From positions 558,001 through 622,000 of the forward strand of contig BROG01000395.1 in assembly GCA_030159075.1 (NCBI GenBank): a DNA stretch of 64,000 nucleotides. The letters run 5' to 3'. Under the pieces are notes generated by a model. The model made no database searches. It was not told the DNA's origin and saw nothing but the letters and a program-made list of their open reading frames with translations. How positions within the stretch are numbered: the stretch's first letter is position 1; each line of letters begins with the position of its first letter. Shown piece after piece: positions 45,440 through 56,889 of this stretch. Position numbers and translations under genes: made by a program. This DNA is from Atrina japonica (taxonomy: Eukaryota; Mollusca; Bivalvia; Pterioida; Pinnidae).

Positions 45440-46610
45440 GACAAGTGTCCTTTGAGAGACTCAGCAAAATTCCCAATACTCTTACCAAAAAAGCACACAT
45501 TTACAAATCTTGTAGTTATGGATGTACATGCAAGAATGCTACATTCGGGATGTTCACAAACTGTTACTGAAATACGACAGACATTTTGGATACCTTACAT
45601 ACGACAGGTGGGTAAATCACATCTTACGTGCAGTGTGTAAAATGTCGTAGAGTAATAGGAGACCATACCAATTACCAGACCCTCCTCCACTACCTAAGGA
45701 CAGAGTCTCAGAAATGCTTACCTTTTTCCGTAACTGGAGTAGATTTTGCAGGACCACTATATGTTAAAACAAAAAATCAACCAAACAAGATGTACATATG
45801 TTTATTCACATGCGCCTTTTCACACGAGCAGTTCATTTGGAACTAGTGCAAGATTTATCCGTAGATTCATTCGTTTTAGCACTTAGACGTTGTATTTCCA
45901 ACAAAGGAATGATTCATACCATGTACTCGGACAACGGAGCAACTTTCAAAGCAGCCCCAAATACAGTCATGAATCAAATAGGACTGAGCATCAACTGGAA
46001 ATTCATCACAAAAGGAGCACCTTGGCAAGGAGGATTCTGGGAAAGAAATGATCGGCATAACAAAAACTACATTGAAGAAAATCTTAGGAAAATGCTTCGT
46101 GAATGAGGTGACATTACGGACAATACTTTGTGAAGCAGAAAAGTGTTATCAACGACCCGTCCATTAACATATGTGTTCATCTAGTGTAAATGATCCCGAA
46201 CCTCTAACACCATCGCACTTGTTACAAGGACGAAAGAAACACACCGGCTATTTTTGCGGCCCCGGAGGACGACTCGGATAATTTTTACATTAAACTGCGA
46301 AATGGCTAATAGATGTTATAAGCGGAAATTGGATCTAATCTCGAACTTCACTAAAAGATGGAAACACGAATATCTTACAGCCTTACGCGAATACCACAGA
46401 ACTTCAGGGACGGAATAATCAATCTGTGGCTGTAGGAGATGTGGTACTGATCTATGATGTGTGTCCGAGAGCTAATTGGAAAACTAGGCATCATTATCGA
46501 AACTTATCAACGGAACTGATAATTTAGTTGCGATCAGCCAAGAGTTCGCCTTTAAAACTGGAAATATTACCTCAAGACCAATATCAAAATTTGTTTCCCC
46601 TGGAACTCTG
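45440..46610 (+). pseudogene. BEL/Pao integrase, frameshifted
   Basis: A zinc-binding N-terminal part with HARMLHSG, ITEIRQTFW-type and CVKCRR sequence (45520-45650) is followed by the core: GVDFAGPLYV (45738), MYSDNGATFKAA (45920) and APWQGGFWERN (46017), which supply D, D and E. The usual glycine after VD is there, but three frames are needed. The C-terminal domain ends near LFPLEL at ~46605. Confidence 0.88.
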
Positions 46611-46812
46611 ACTTATTACGTCTTGAAAATATATTTATATATGAATAGTGATTTTATTTCATTTAAAACTCTGACAAATCTATAATATTAAGTTTATGTT
46701 TAATCATCAAATATGAATTCCTGTCATATTTTTTTTATATATCAAATGAGAACATTTTTTTATCTTAATATAAATGAGTGAACTGCAAATTTACATTGTG
46801 CCGCCCGGAGGA

Positions 46813-47080
46813 TGTCGTGAATTATAAGTACAAAAACGCCAAACGCATAGAAGAACTTTCCCGATTCATGCATTGTGGTGACGTCCACAATTATATGACG
46901 TTATTGTGTTGTTTTATTGTTGTTGTCCTTACCATTGTTATTTGACGTCACGCTCATAAAACGTCATCATTGTATGTTTTTGAAATCGGTTATATAGTTG
47001 TAAAATACAAGTCGAACTGAAATGTCATCGTAGTCTTACCTCATTTGTTCATATAGCTAAACCCTCATATATCCATTACA
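46813..47080 (+). repeat. BEL/Pao 3' LTR
   Basis: 268 bp, TG...CA. One TGACGTCA survives (46943); the other is broken by an extra C. Differences from the 5' LTR are nearly all 1-3 base indels. Confidence 0.92.
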
Positions 47081-47085
47081 CTAGT

Positions 47086-48529
47086 ATATGCCATTGGAAA
47101 ATTTGGCGGGAAATTTTTTTTTTATTGATTTTTGATAGCTTTCACACTGGCAAGTTATATCTAAAAAATGACAACGATTTCACAACACCACACTAAATGA
47201 ATGGGTAATTAATAAAGGAACTTAAGCGCGAAAATAATAATTCTTTTTATTAAGTTTGTGTTTTTTATTTAGCTATAAGGCTGCTTTATTAAAATTTTGG
47301 CAGGTAAATATTGTCTCTTGATTTTTCATAGCTTTAACATTAGAAATACATGTATTATCTTTCCATAATTAGGAAAAAACAACAAGTTTTTAGAAATGGT
47401 TTTTATTCTGCTTGTAAGAAGAGTTATAAAAAGAAAAATAGGGTACAAGGGCACAAGAGGATCCCGAAAATCTAACAAAAAGTCAAAACATGACCATGGC
47501 ATATCGTTTATTAGGATCCGTCCGTTGAAAAGGTTTGTTGTAAAATTAAATATCTTGCAATTATTTGCCAAAATTGGAGTTTTGATATTTCTTTACAATA
47601 TCCATTGGACTATTCACTGATACTAATTTGGTTAAAATATTTATTTCACTTTAGGAAATCTATGAACTCGGACTTCCTCAAAATACACCTTGGCCTACAA
47701 AGCCTTCCATAAAATGCATCCCCTTTCAAAATTAAGACACAATATTTCTAAACATAATTAATTTTGTCTGTTGAGTCATTTTTAGCAAATATGTTCAAAT
47801 GGCCAATAATACTATTAAGAATAAGAATTTACTGTGTTGAAAATATACACATTTTCAAGATAATTTTAGTGATTTAGGGCATTATGCAAATTAGACTGTT
47901 GGTAAAAATAACACGATGCAACAAAATCTCTTTCCAACATGGGTTATCGATTTTTAATGAGTAAAGTGGTATTGGATGCCAAAAATTGTTAATTTCTTGT
48001 ATTGATGTTATTGAAATTGATAAAAAGTTTACATGTTATTTGGGATTTTAAGATTGTTCAACAGTTGTGGTAACTGAAATAAATAAATGTCTTTAAGGTC
48101 CTAAGAACATAAGAAATTTTAAAGATCAATTCTAATTCGTAACTGAAAAACGGAAGGAGTGCTGTGAGTGTGGTTCAGTTCGTTTTAATACCATTCCAAC
48201 AATGTCAAAACTATTTCTGTTTGTGAATAAAATTTTAATTCCATACACGTTTACTTGTTTTATTAATATTAGAAGATAACACACAGAGAATAACCCTGTA
48301 TATGCACCTACAAGTATGAAATCCTGAGAATAACCCTGGAGTCCCCAGGAGGTTATACATGAACCTAGTAGTAGTACCTGGTATTCCTTATACTAAAGTA
48401 ATATTTGGCACTGGTAACATCATTTAAATTCTAAATTCATCAAAAGCTAAGATAGCCATCTCTTGACAGTGTTTACTCTTAGACGGATTTATTATATGGC
48501 CTTGTATTATACCAATTTATCTTTAGAAA
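47086..48529. other. Gene-free AT-rich stretch
   Basis: No open frame, repeat array or element was recognised between the BEL target duplication and the reverse-transcriptase copy. Confidence 0.6.
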
Positions 48530-49980
48530 TATAAAAAATTTAAGATACCAAAGTATAAATCAATAGAATGTCCAGGACATATATACAAATCCGGTAAAAA
48601 TGGACAAACACGGACCTCTGGAAAGCAATAGGTGGGATCAGGTGCCATGGATGAGTAAGCATCCCCTGTCGACCGGTCACACCCGCCGTGAGTCCACAGT
48701 CAAGTCCAATGAAACTCGTGAGGAGTGTATCCTCGTCACAATTGGTACAGACGTCTCCACAACCGCCAACGAAAAGGCAACTCAACATTTCACTTAGTGA
48801 AACAGAGTAGTCGCAAACAAGACTATTATACCGACCGTAAAATTTGCGGAACGTTGACATTAAATGCGGTTTTCGATATCCCTGTGTCAATAATTTGTCA
48901 GTGAGTGGTTTACCTCTGTATATGAAATCTTCATATGTTGTACACGCCCTAGCATATCGGATTATTTGTGAAATATAAACTCCATATGCGGGTGACTGAG
49001 CGATATTACTACTTAAATGTGGAAAATTAACGATGGGAAAGCCGAAATCGTCGCGTGTATCGTATAGCTTAGTTGCTAATTTCCCGTCTGTGTTTATATT
49101 AAGTAAAATGTCTAAGTATGAAGCGTGTGTGCTTGATTCTGTTGTATCTTTAATTTCTAGTTCGCTGGGATATATCGCATTGACATATGTATGAAAATTG
49201 TCATTATTAATTGACAAAACGTCGTCGAAATAAGTATCCTGATAGCCAATCACTAGATATTTAAATTTTCGGGTACCACCTTTAGTGAAAAACAGTTGTC
49301 TATGATGCTGAAAAGTCTCTCTTTTAATTTTTTATGTGGAATAGTAGTGTAAAGAGTAGAGAAGTCATAAGTTTTGATACTGTGAATTCCAGAAAAATTG
49401 TGTGCCTTCAAATTTTCTAAAAGCTGTTTAGAATTTTTAAGTATCCACATTTGATTTACACCGCTTCTGGAATAAGCAATATCTTGGTAAGGAGTAAAGA
49501 TAAAGGTTTGGTAGAACATTTGCTTGATCCTGCTATGTATATTTGCTTATATGGGGTTTTATGAAGTTTAGGTATCCAGTATAAATGTGGTAGCTCCAAA
49601 TCGGTATCCGTTGTAGGTATATCAAATGAGCGTTATACGGACACGTGATTTTGAAGGATCTCGTCCTTTGAAAGTGAGCTAAGTGTATATGTAAGTATCC
49701 ACTTCTGATTTACACCGCTTCTGGAATAAGCAACGATACAGTATTACTGAAGTTTCTCCTTAACGAATGTTAATATCTTGGTAAGGAGTAAAGATAAAGG
49801 TTTGGTAGAATATTTGCTGGATCCTGCTATGTACCTCTGCTTATATGGGGTTCTGTGAAGTTTAGGTATCCAATATAAATATGGTAGCTCAAAATCAGTA
49901 TCGGTTGTAGGTACATCAAGAGAACATAATACGGACACGTGATTTTGAAGGATCTCGTCCTTTGAAAGTGGGCTACTATT
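48530..49980 (-). pseudogene. Reverse-transcriptase element copy 1 (tentatively Penelope-like), internally deleted
   Basis: On the minus strand: ELPYLYWIPKLHRTPYKQRY (49890), IAGSSKYSTKPLSLLLTKIL, SRSGVNQMWILKNSKQLLEN, TYDFSTLYTTIPHKKLKERL, then FDDVLSINNDNFHTYVNAIY and SPAYGVYISQIIRYARACTT. This protein family is abundant in bivalves. The GTNCAPLLADLF palm segment seen in copy 2 is missing: KYLVIGYQDTYF runs straight into DDVLSI, an internal deletion. A ~300-bp stretch around 49480-49780 is duplicated in tandem. Class assignment is uncertain; no GIY-YIG nuclease was found. Confidence 0.75.
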
Positions 49981-50776
49981 CCTTTGAAAGTGGACTACCT
50001 GTGTAGGTTGGATTATCAGAATTCGTATTAAACCCTAGTTCTTCTAATAATCAATTATAGTAATTTGCCTTACAAATAAAAACTATATTATATGAGGCAT
50101 TGTCTGCTGGGACCAGTACATATTTGTATATATCTAATTATAGTTTGATCCTAACTTAGTCAAATACTAGAAAACCATTTTAAATCTTAGTTATCTCCCT
50201 TAGACTATAAAATTAATACTGCTAGCGCAAATGTTCAGTTTATACACTTAATGACTTATTGAGAATAACTCATCATTATTCTATACTGATTCTAATATTA
50301 CATTTATAGTATATCAGGCCGTATCTCGCTCTGACCGATAGAGATCTATAACTTATAAAAATACCTAATAATGAACAGAAAAAGGAGTCCCTGTCGGTAA
50401 ACATACGATCTTATTCATACTAAAAAGGTCTGCGTGGGCAACGACGCTACTTAACCCTAGCATCCCCGGCAGATATACAACCCGGTCGGACCGGCGAGAC
50501 CGGCCGTACACTAAGTATAACATATTTCAGCAAAGTTTACAAAAAGTACATCATTATACCTAAAATTAATACCTGTACGGAATATCGAAACTACATTTAG
50601 AACAATGCTACATTTCATTTCACGTTTACAAAATTAACTATTCATGACATGGTAATATTTAACATTGTCAAGAGTTGATTAGTCTCCCGAGCTTCCTTCC
50701 TGATGTCCTGCATACAGGTGAACTCGATCCTGTTGCTACCTGAGCCTTTGTCTGCTCTGGAAACTCTAAATCAGCT

Positions 50777-51489
50777 TAACGTGTCTCGTCCCGCAGGATA
50801 TCCGCCAAGATGCTTTCCTCAGCATCCTCAAGTATCTCCGGCAACTGAATATCAGGAAGTGGGATAACCAGCACCTTACTCGACTTCTAGGGTGCTTCTG
50901 GTACGGGTGCCTCATACACAGAAGTATCGTCACCAGGTACACTCTGTTCGTCAGGTCCTGCCTGCTCAACCTCGGGTATAGAGTCCTCAGAACCAGCCTG
51001 TACATCATCAATCAAGCTATACAAGTAGTAGCCACAGGTTCTGCCTGCAGTACCGTCGCTGTGTCACTGGTCATGGAATCATCAGGTCCTTCCTGTTTCA
51101 TCCTAAAAATCCAAACCAGCTGGCTGTCTTCCTCTGAGGTGGTCCTCACATGATCTGTCCCCAGCTCAACTGGGTTTGCATTCTTATGAATCCACTTCTC
51201 CTGCTTGTCCTGTGTGCCATTTTTCTGCAAGGCCTCCAGTGCCTGCTGGTGCAACTTGTATTCCTTAAGGTGGCGAATAATGTCTCTTGCACTATCGGAC
51301 ATATAATGGCATATGCAACAGTAGTAGGGGACTTCGTCCAGCGACATATGATACTTATAGACATGGGCGCGTACCGTCCTTCCTCCTCTTACCCCTGAAT
51401 TTGATTCCGCATTTTACGCACTCATAGGCTAAACCTCTCTTAGCAATCTTCGCTTTAGTCCGTGGTGTCAATAATCGATCCATCATGAT
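50777..51489 (-). CDS. Zinc-finger ORF downstream of gypsy pol, two frame breaks
   Basis: Reads MMDRLLTPRTKAKIAKRGLA then YECVKCGIKFRGKRRK, a frame change near 51360, then HMSLDEVPYYCCICHYMSDS and ARDIIRHLKEYKLHQQALEA. This gives a CX2C pair and a C2H2-type finger (CX2CX12HX5H) in a small basic protein. An acidic tail follows in another frame (VQAGSEDSIPEVEQAGPDEQ, ILEDAEESILADILRDETR). It lies on the same strand, ~600 bases beyond the integrase. It could be an accessory gene of the element, or a captured or unrelated host gene; I do not recognise a family. Confidence 0.45.
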
Positions 51490-51984
51490 ACTTCCTACAA
51501 ATGCAAAGCAATTCAACTCAAGTTTTCCACTAGCTGCTGTGCCCTAACTATAATTTACATATTTCTGTTTTACTATCCTATAATCCTTCACAAGTATCAT
51601 GGATTCTCTCTATATTTGATGGTCATTCCTATCATCATCTTTTGTTAATCATTTAAAAAATAGTTTCACTTCTTTTTGGCTAGGCATCCTATTTGATGTA
51701 AATTATATACAATAATAAGGCTTCCCATTTCGGGCTAGAGATATCCTATTAACCGTAAGATCTCCTGTTTAAACTTTTAAACATTTCCATAGAATATTCT
51801 ATATCATTTCTAGCTGGGAATTTTTGGATTAAAGGTTGTGCAGTAGTTTCTTATGTAACATATGCTATAAATATCTGAAGCTTAACACTTTGTGAACAAT
51901 CATCTCTTCTAATCCATGGGTCTTTTCTCCCATGCCAGATAGTTACTGCCAAGGTATTTCTTTAATTTGTCATGATTAACAGCT

Positions 51985-52097
51985 CGCATCTCTTGATTTC
52001 AAGAGGTACGTGTTTGTCCATTTCTGCCAGATTTGTACCTTTATCTTTGACATCCTAATGATTTATACCTTGGTATCTGAGACTTTTTATATACTAT
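51985..52097 (+). mobile_element. Short 3' tail of the same reverse-transcriptase element
   Basis: TCTTGATTTCAAGAGGTACG, then TGTTTGTCCATTTCTGCCAG and GGTATCTGAGACTTTTTATA repeat the last ~110 bases of the 38190 and 48530 copies. It begins exactly where the gypsy integrase frame ends. Confidence 0.7.
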
Positions 52098-52099
52098 CA

Positions 52100-53420
52100 T
52101 CTTTCATCTAAATGAATTCTGTATACCAGGTTACTCAGACTCTCAATCACTATATATGGTCCTAGGAAGGTTGGTGACAGTTTTGGGGTTTCTCCATCTT
52201 TCTGGTCTTATTTAACAGCCACACAGCATCTCCTGGGTCAAGCATGTTTTCCTTGAAATTACTTTTGTAATGATACTTTTGTCTCTGGTGTGCGGTTTCC
52301 AGATGTTTTCTGGACCATGAATAAGTTTCTGTCTCAGAGTGGCTACATATTCTCCCACATTTGGATTGGTGTTCTCCGGACTATTAGGACTTCCGTACAA
52401 CAGTAAATCAACCGGTTTTCTAGTCTCGCGGCCTAGCATGACCAGGTTTGGAATAAGATGACTAGTGTCTTGAGGGACAGATCTATAAGCAGCTGTTAAG
52501 AAGGACAGATTTTCGTCCCATTCATCTTGATCACCTCGTATGTATGATTTTATCATCTTAGGTAGAGCTTTATTATATCTAGGACTTCCGTACATCAGTA
52601 AATCAACCGGTTTTCTAGTCTCGCGGCCTAGCATGACCAGGTTTGGAGTAAGATGACTAGTGTCTTGTGGGACAGATCCATAAGCAGCTGTTAAGAAGGA
52701 CAGATTTTCATCCCATTCATCTTGATCACCTCGTATGTATGATTTTATCATCTTAGGTAGAGCTTTATTATATCTTTCTGTCAATCCATTGCCTTTTGGA
52801 TTTCTGGGGCTTGTCATAGTCTTTTTTATGCCAAACACGTTGCATATTACTTGGAATAATTCTGCCTCAAAATATCTGCCTTGCTCAGTGCATATGGATA
52901 TGGGACATCCTAACCTGCTGATGGACTCCTTAGTCAGTATCTCTGCTCAAGTCGCTGCTGTCTGATCCTTGACTGAATAAGCCTCTACCAATTTGAAAAA
53001 GTTCACATCCTCTCTCATCTCATGCCAATAAAATCTTTGCTGCAGTCTACTATAGTTTTCTTTTGCCTAAGGTGTCCACTGAACATATTATCGTGGATTT
53101 GTCTTAGTACTTCTGACCTTAATTTTCTAGGTACCATCATTTGAAGAAAATGTGATGTTCCGTCTTTCTTAATATACTTTTTATACAAGATTCTATCTAT
53201 CTATCATCTGCATAAATGGATGACCACAAATGCCATTAGTGTCCAAGTTCTGGGCATGCAGTTGTCATTTCCTTGTAATCGGGTATGCAGCTTCTTTTAA
53301 CCATTCAATAACTTTTGTCAAATTCGGATCATGTTGCTGTATATGAGAGAGTTCTGTGATTATTTCCTACATTTTGTATCGGTTCTTTAAGAGCCGATCC
53401 CCTCATGGTAACTTTACTAG
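52100..53420 (-). pseudogene. Gypsy integrase with an in-frame internal duplication
   Basis: The core reads CTEQGRYFEAELFQ at ~52880, where families usually have TDQG: the second catalytic aspartate appears as glutamate. Then come TSPRNPKGNGLTERYNKALP (the catalytic E region) and FLTAAYGSVPQDTSHLTPNL. The unit RYNKALPK...DLLxYGSP occurs twice in tandem (about 52580-52765 and 52394-52579, ~186 bp each). The C-terminal domain (DPGDAVWLLNKTRK, FLGPYIVIESLSNLVYRIHL) ends at ~52100 after one frame change. Confidence 0.85.
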
Positions 53421-53819
53421 CTTCTGTTTCTTTTTCATTTGGTCCCTGCAGTATAACTTGTTTCCGCACTGAATAACAAGTAATTTGCCCTGCCATATAT
53501 TCTGTCTTAGTCCGGCATTTCTTGCATGGTCCACATTTTGATTTTTTGCGGTTCTGTCATATCCTGTTTACCACAGTTACAGTCTCTGGGGTTGCAAATT
53601 CAAGACATCGCATCTGCATTCAGATGTTTCTGACCTGGTCGATATTCAGTGATGAAGTCTTGCTTTTGACTCTTTAAGCTTAAATAACCACACAAGTGCT
53701 TGGTGGTCAGACCTGATTTTAAATTTTCCTCCTGGAAGGTATTGTCTCTAGTATTCAATAAAATATGCGAATGCTAATAACTCTTTATCTGTGATACAGT
53801 AGCTTCACTCTGATTTATC

Positions 53820-54860
53820 CAATGTGCGACTTCCATACTAAATGACTCTTTCAACACCATCTTGAATTTGACTCAAAACTGCGCCAATGGTTATGTCGCT
53901 AGCATCACAGTCTAGTGTGTATTCTCCTTCATCTTTAGGATAAGCCATAGTGTCTGTACTGGTTAGTGCCTTTTTCATATATTGCAAGGAACTTTCACAC
54001 TCTTCACTCCACTGGAATGAGGGAACGGTGCATCTTTCTTTGTTAGGTTTACTAAGGACTGTACCATTTGAGAAAAAAATTGAACAAATCTTCTGTAGTA
54101 ACTTCCCATTCCTAAGAGGTATCGTATTTCTGTTGGGTATAGGACATGCTAAGATCTTAGAAATATTACTTGGATCAGTCTTGATTACATTTTTGTTTAC
54201 TACATGTCCTACAAAATATACTTCCTTTTGCAATAATTCACATTTCTCTGGTTTTAATTTTAGGCCAGCATCTGATATTCGCTGAAGAACTTCTTCAACT
54301 CTCTCCATATTCTGTTGTATACGGTTGCCATAAACAATTATGTCATCTATGTATTTCAAACATGTTAACCATTGTAACCAATTCAAAGCAATTTCCATTA
54401 CATGCGGGAAGGTTGCATTACTATTACATATCCGAAAGGCATAGACGTAAACTCATACAAGCCATATTTGGTGACAAAAGCAGTTTTTGGTACATCCTCT
54501 GGTTTCGCTGGTATTTGGTGATATCCACAGTTCAAGTCAAAAATAGGTAATATCCTTGCTCCACTCAATATTCTAAGAAATGGGAATGCATCTATCCCTG
54601 TTACTTCATTCAATTTTCTGTAATCAACTCAACGTCTTATTTTCCTATTCTTCTTTTTGACCAGCACAACAGTTGATGGCCATGATGAGCTTGAATCTTG
54701 TATCACCCCTTGCTGCTTTAACTTGTTTATGGCCTGTTTTTCTTCTTCTGCCAATGCTAAAGGAACTCTTCTCGGTCGCTGTTTAACTGGTCTAGCATCA
54801 CCAGTATTGATTTCGTATTGTACCAAATGTGCAAATGTTCTCAACATGAAGAACAATAAC
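53820..54860 (-). pseudogene. Gypsy reverse transcriptase and RNase H, frameshifted
   Basis: From the N-terminal side: [59 protein letters not shown] with [20 protein letters not shown], the catalytic box KYIDDIIVYG (~54340), LKLKPEKCELLQKEVYFVGH, and an RNase H start YTLDCDASDITIGAVLSQ. YIDD is intact, but at least two frame changes interrupt the rest. Confidence 0.88.
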
Positions 54861-56650
54861 GAATCCCAAACGAGATAAGACCAGGTGTCCGGAAGGAGTC
54901 AGTGTCTTCTGCTGGCATGCCACACCCGTCGCCAATGTTCCATGGAAACCTTTCTAGTTCGATGAACGGGTCAAATTCGGTAAAAAGGTCAAGTTTGGTA
55001 ATGAGGTCAAGTTCGGTGAAAAGCATGATTGGTGAAACGGAGTCACTGTCTGTGGCCGTGATCCAGAATACTATCTAATATCACTGAGAGGGGGACTTCA
55101 TAATGTTTAAGAAGATCCCCGTATCGACCATAAAACATCTTAAACGACTACTCCAAGCGTTCAACAACGTAACCTTGTGTAAGTAGTTTATTGGCTAGTC
55201 GTTTAGCTCTCAGAATAAAGCATTCATAAGAAGAGCATGCCCTGGCATAACGAATAAGTTATGAAATGAAAACGCCATAGGCAGGAGAAGATGGAATATT
55301 ACTACTTAGATGTAAAATTGAAATCGTCTCGTTTGTGATAGACGGATGTGTGAAGTTGACCGTCTTTTCCAATTTCCAATCGACAGGAGTAAATCTAGGT
55401 AAGAAGCATATGTTGCTAGATGCTAACTGTTTGTTTCCTTTGGAGAGCAGAGACTGTATAAATTTCGCTTCATATGAATACAAAAATATGTCAGCCAAGA
55501 GAGGTACACAATTGGTACCCATTGGAATGCCGACAATCTGTTGGAAAACTTTTCCCGCAAAAACCACGAAGATGTTGTCTACTAGAAACCCCAGCATCTT
55601 GATAATATCATCATCAGTGTGTTCCTTGACAAAATAAGGTTCTTCATGACCTAACACCAAATATTTATATCTGCGATTTCCATTTTTTGTATACAAAAGA
55701 GTTTTGTATAATAGATGTTAATCTGTTTTTGAGTTTTTGATGAGCGATTGTTGTGTAAAGGGTCGAAAAATCAAGACTTGATGCTTGTAATATGTTTGAA
55801 ATTTGGAGATTGTAAATGTTCCAACAATTCCTTTGAATTTTGTAGGATCCACATCTGATTTACTCCGCTTCTTGAGTAGGCCGTTATACAGCACTTCCGA
55901 AGACATTGTTTAATATGTGTTAGAAGTTTGGTAAGCAAAATAGATAAAGGCTTGGTGGAACACTTAGATGACCCCGCAATGAAGCGGTGCTTAAAGGGAT
56001 TTTTCTGCATCTTCGGAATCCAATAAATATATGACAATTCAAGCTTCGTGTCACTTGTGGGTATTCCAAACGAAGCGAGAACGAATTTATGATTATCTAA
56101 TATTTCAGAGGTAGAAAATTCGGTTAGAGACTATGTAGGATTTCCAGGAAGTGCGTTTAGTCCAAGTTCCTCTTGTAGGATGCTGAAGTAGTATCGCCTG
56201 CAGACAAATGTGAAGTTATTAGATGCTTTGTGAGCAGGAACGATGATAAAATTTTCATGGAGACGGGAAAGTTCTCTGACAACATCAGGGTCACGAAAAA
56301 CTGAATTGTGTTGACACAACGTTTAAGTCGTCGAATTCTTCATTTAAGAACATTACTGATCGACTTAATCCACTCCGAAAGAGTATTGGGTTCGACATCT
56401 TCTTTCTTAGCCCAGCGTATGACATACTCTTCACATGCGTCCATTATGATTTTAAAGTTTTGGAGCCATGTAAACGATACGGTTCCCTATATTTTGGGCC
56501 TTTGCATAAAAGATCTCTCATTTTTCTGTATCTCAGAAGACGTAGTCCTACTATCCAGTTCTACAGCATCAAAATTAAAATTTTCTCAGGCATCCCAACC
56601 TGTATTCCTGGAATATCTGTTCATTTCCACTTAAAAACTCATTGAGAGAA
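54850..56650 (-). pseudogene. Reverse-transcriptase element copy 2, nearly full length, frameshifted
   Basis: On the minus strand: WAKKEDVEPNTLSEWIKSI (~56410), RLHENFIIVPAHKASNN, YIYWIPKMQKNPFKHRF, SRSGVNQMWILQNSKELLEH, then YFVKEHTDDDIIKMLGFLVD, FQQIVGIPMGTNCVPLLADI and LSSNIPSSPAYGVFIS. The end reads FPWNIGDGCGMPAEDTDS. The YIDD box segment between LADIF and the DKRDD-type block has been lost or scrambled. It abuts the gypsy pol at ~54850, so one interrupted the other. Confidence 0.78.
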
Positions 56651-56889
56651 CAAGATATCGGATGGGCCATATGGACTATTCTGTAATAGATCCATCCCTA
56701 GTACTCCCTCGTCCGCTATATTCGCCAGCACTATATCATGGACAATTTGAACATCTCCTAGTTGCTGCTGCATCAATAATAAACATTATTTGAACATCCT
56801 CTATCCCACCCTCTATATAAATCCCATCATCTACAGTATGTCATTGCCTCAGACAAGTTCCATTAAGAACAACAGCCCCTGTACTTACG

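Larger units (their letters stand above)
40989..47080 (+). mobile_element. BEL/Pao LTR retrotransposon with both LTRs, frames broken
   Basis: A ~6.1-kb element bounded by similar LTRs starting TGTCGTGAATT and ending CCATTACA. The flanking 5-bp duplication CTAGT is present at 40984-40988 and 47081-47085. A GGGGTGCCGTGACC block after the 5' LTR is the likely primer-binding site, and GTGCCGCCCGGAGGA before the 3' LTR the polypurine tract. Inside, in order, are gag-like, protease, reverse transcriptase, RNase H and integrase segments, each in several frames. Order and motifs fit BEL/Pao. No envelope-like frame was recognised. Confidence 0.92.
52098..54860 (-). mobile_element. Ty3/gypsy retrotransposon pol, 5' truncated
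   Basis: Reverse transcriptase, RNase H and integrase in Ty3/gypsy order on the minus strand. No gag, protease or confident LTR is seen; the 5' side is cut off by reverse-transcriptase element copy 2 at ~54850. Confidence 0.85.

Noticed and set aside
50040..50650. Gypsy 3' LTR
   Set aside because: A TGTCATGAATAG start at ~50650 (minus) is possible, but no second copy is in the window to define the ends.
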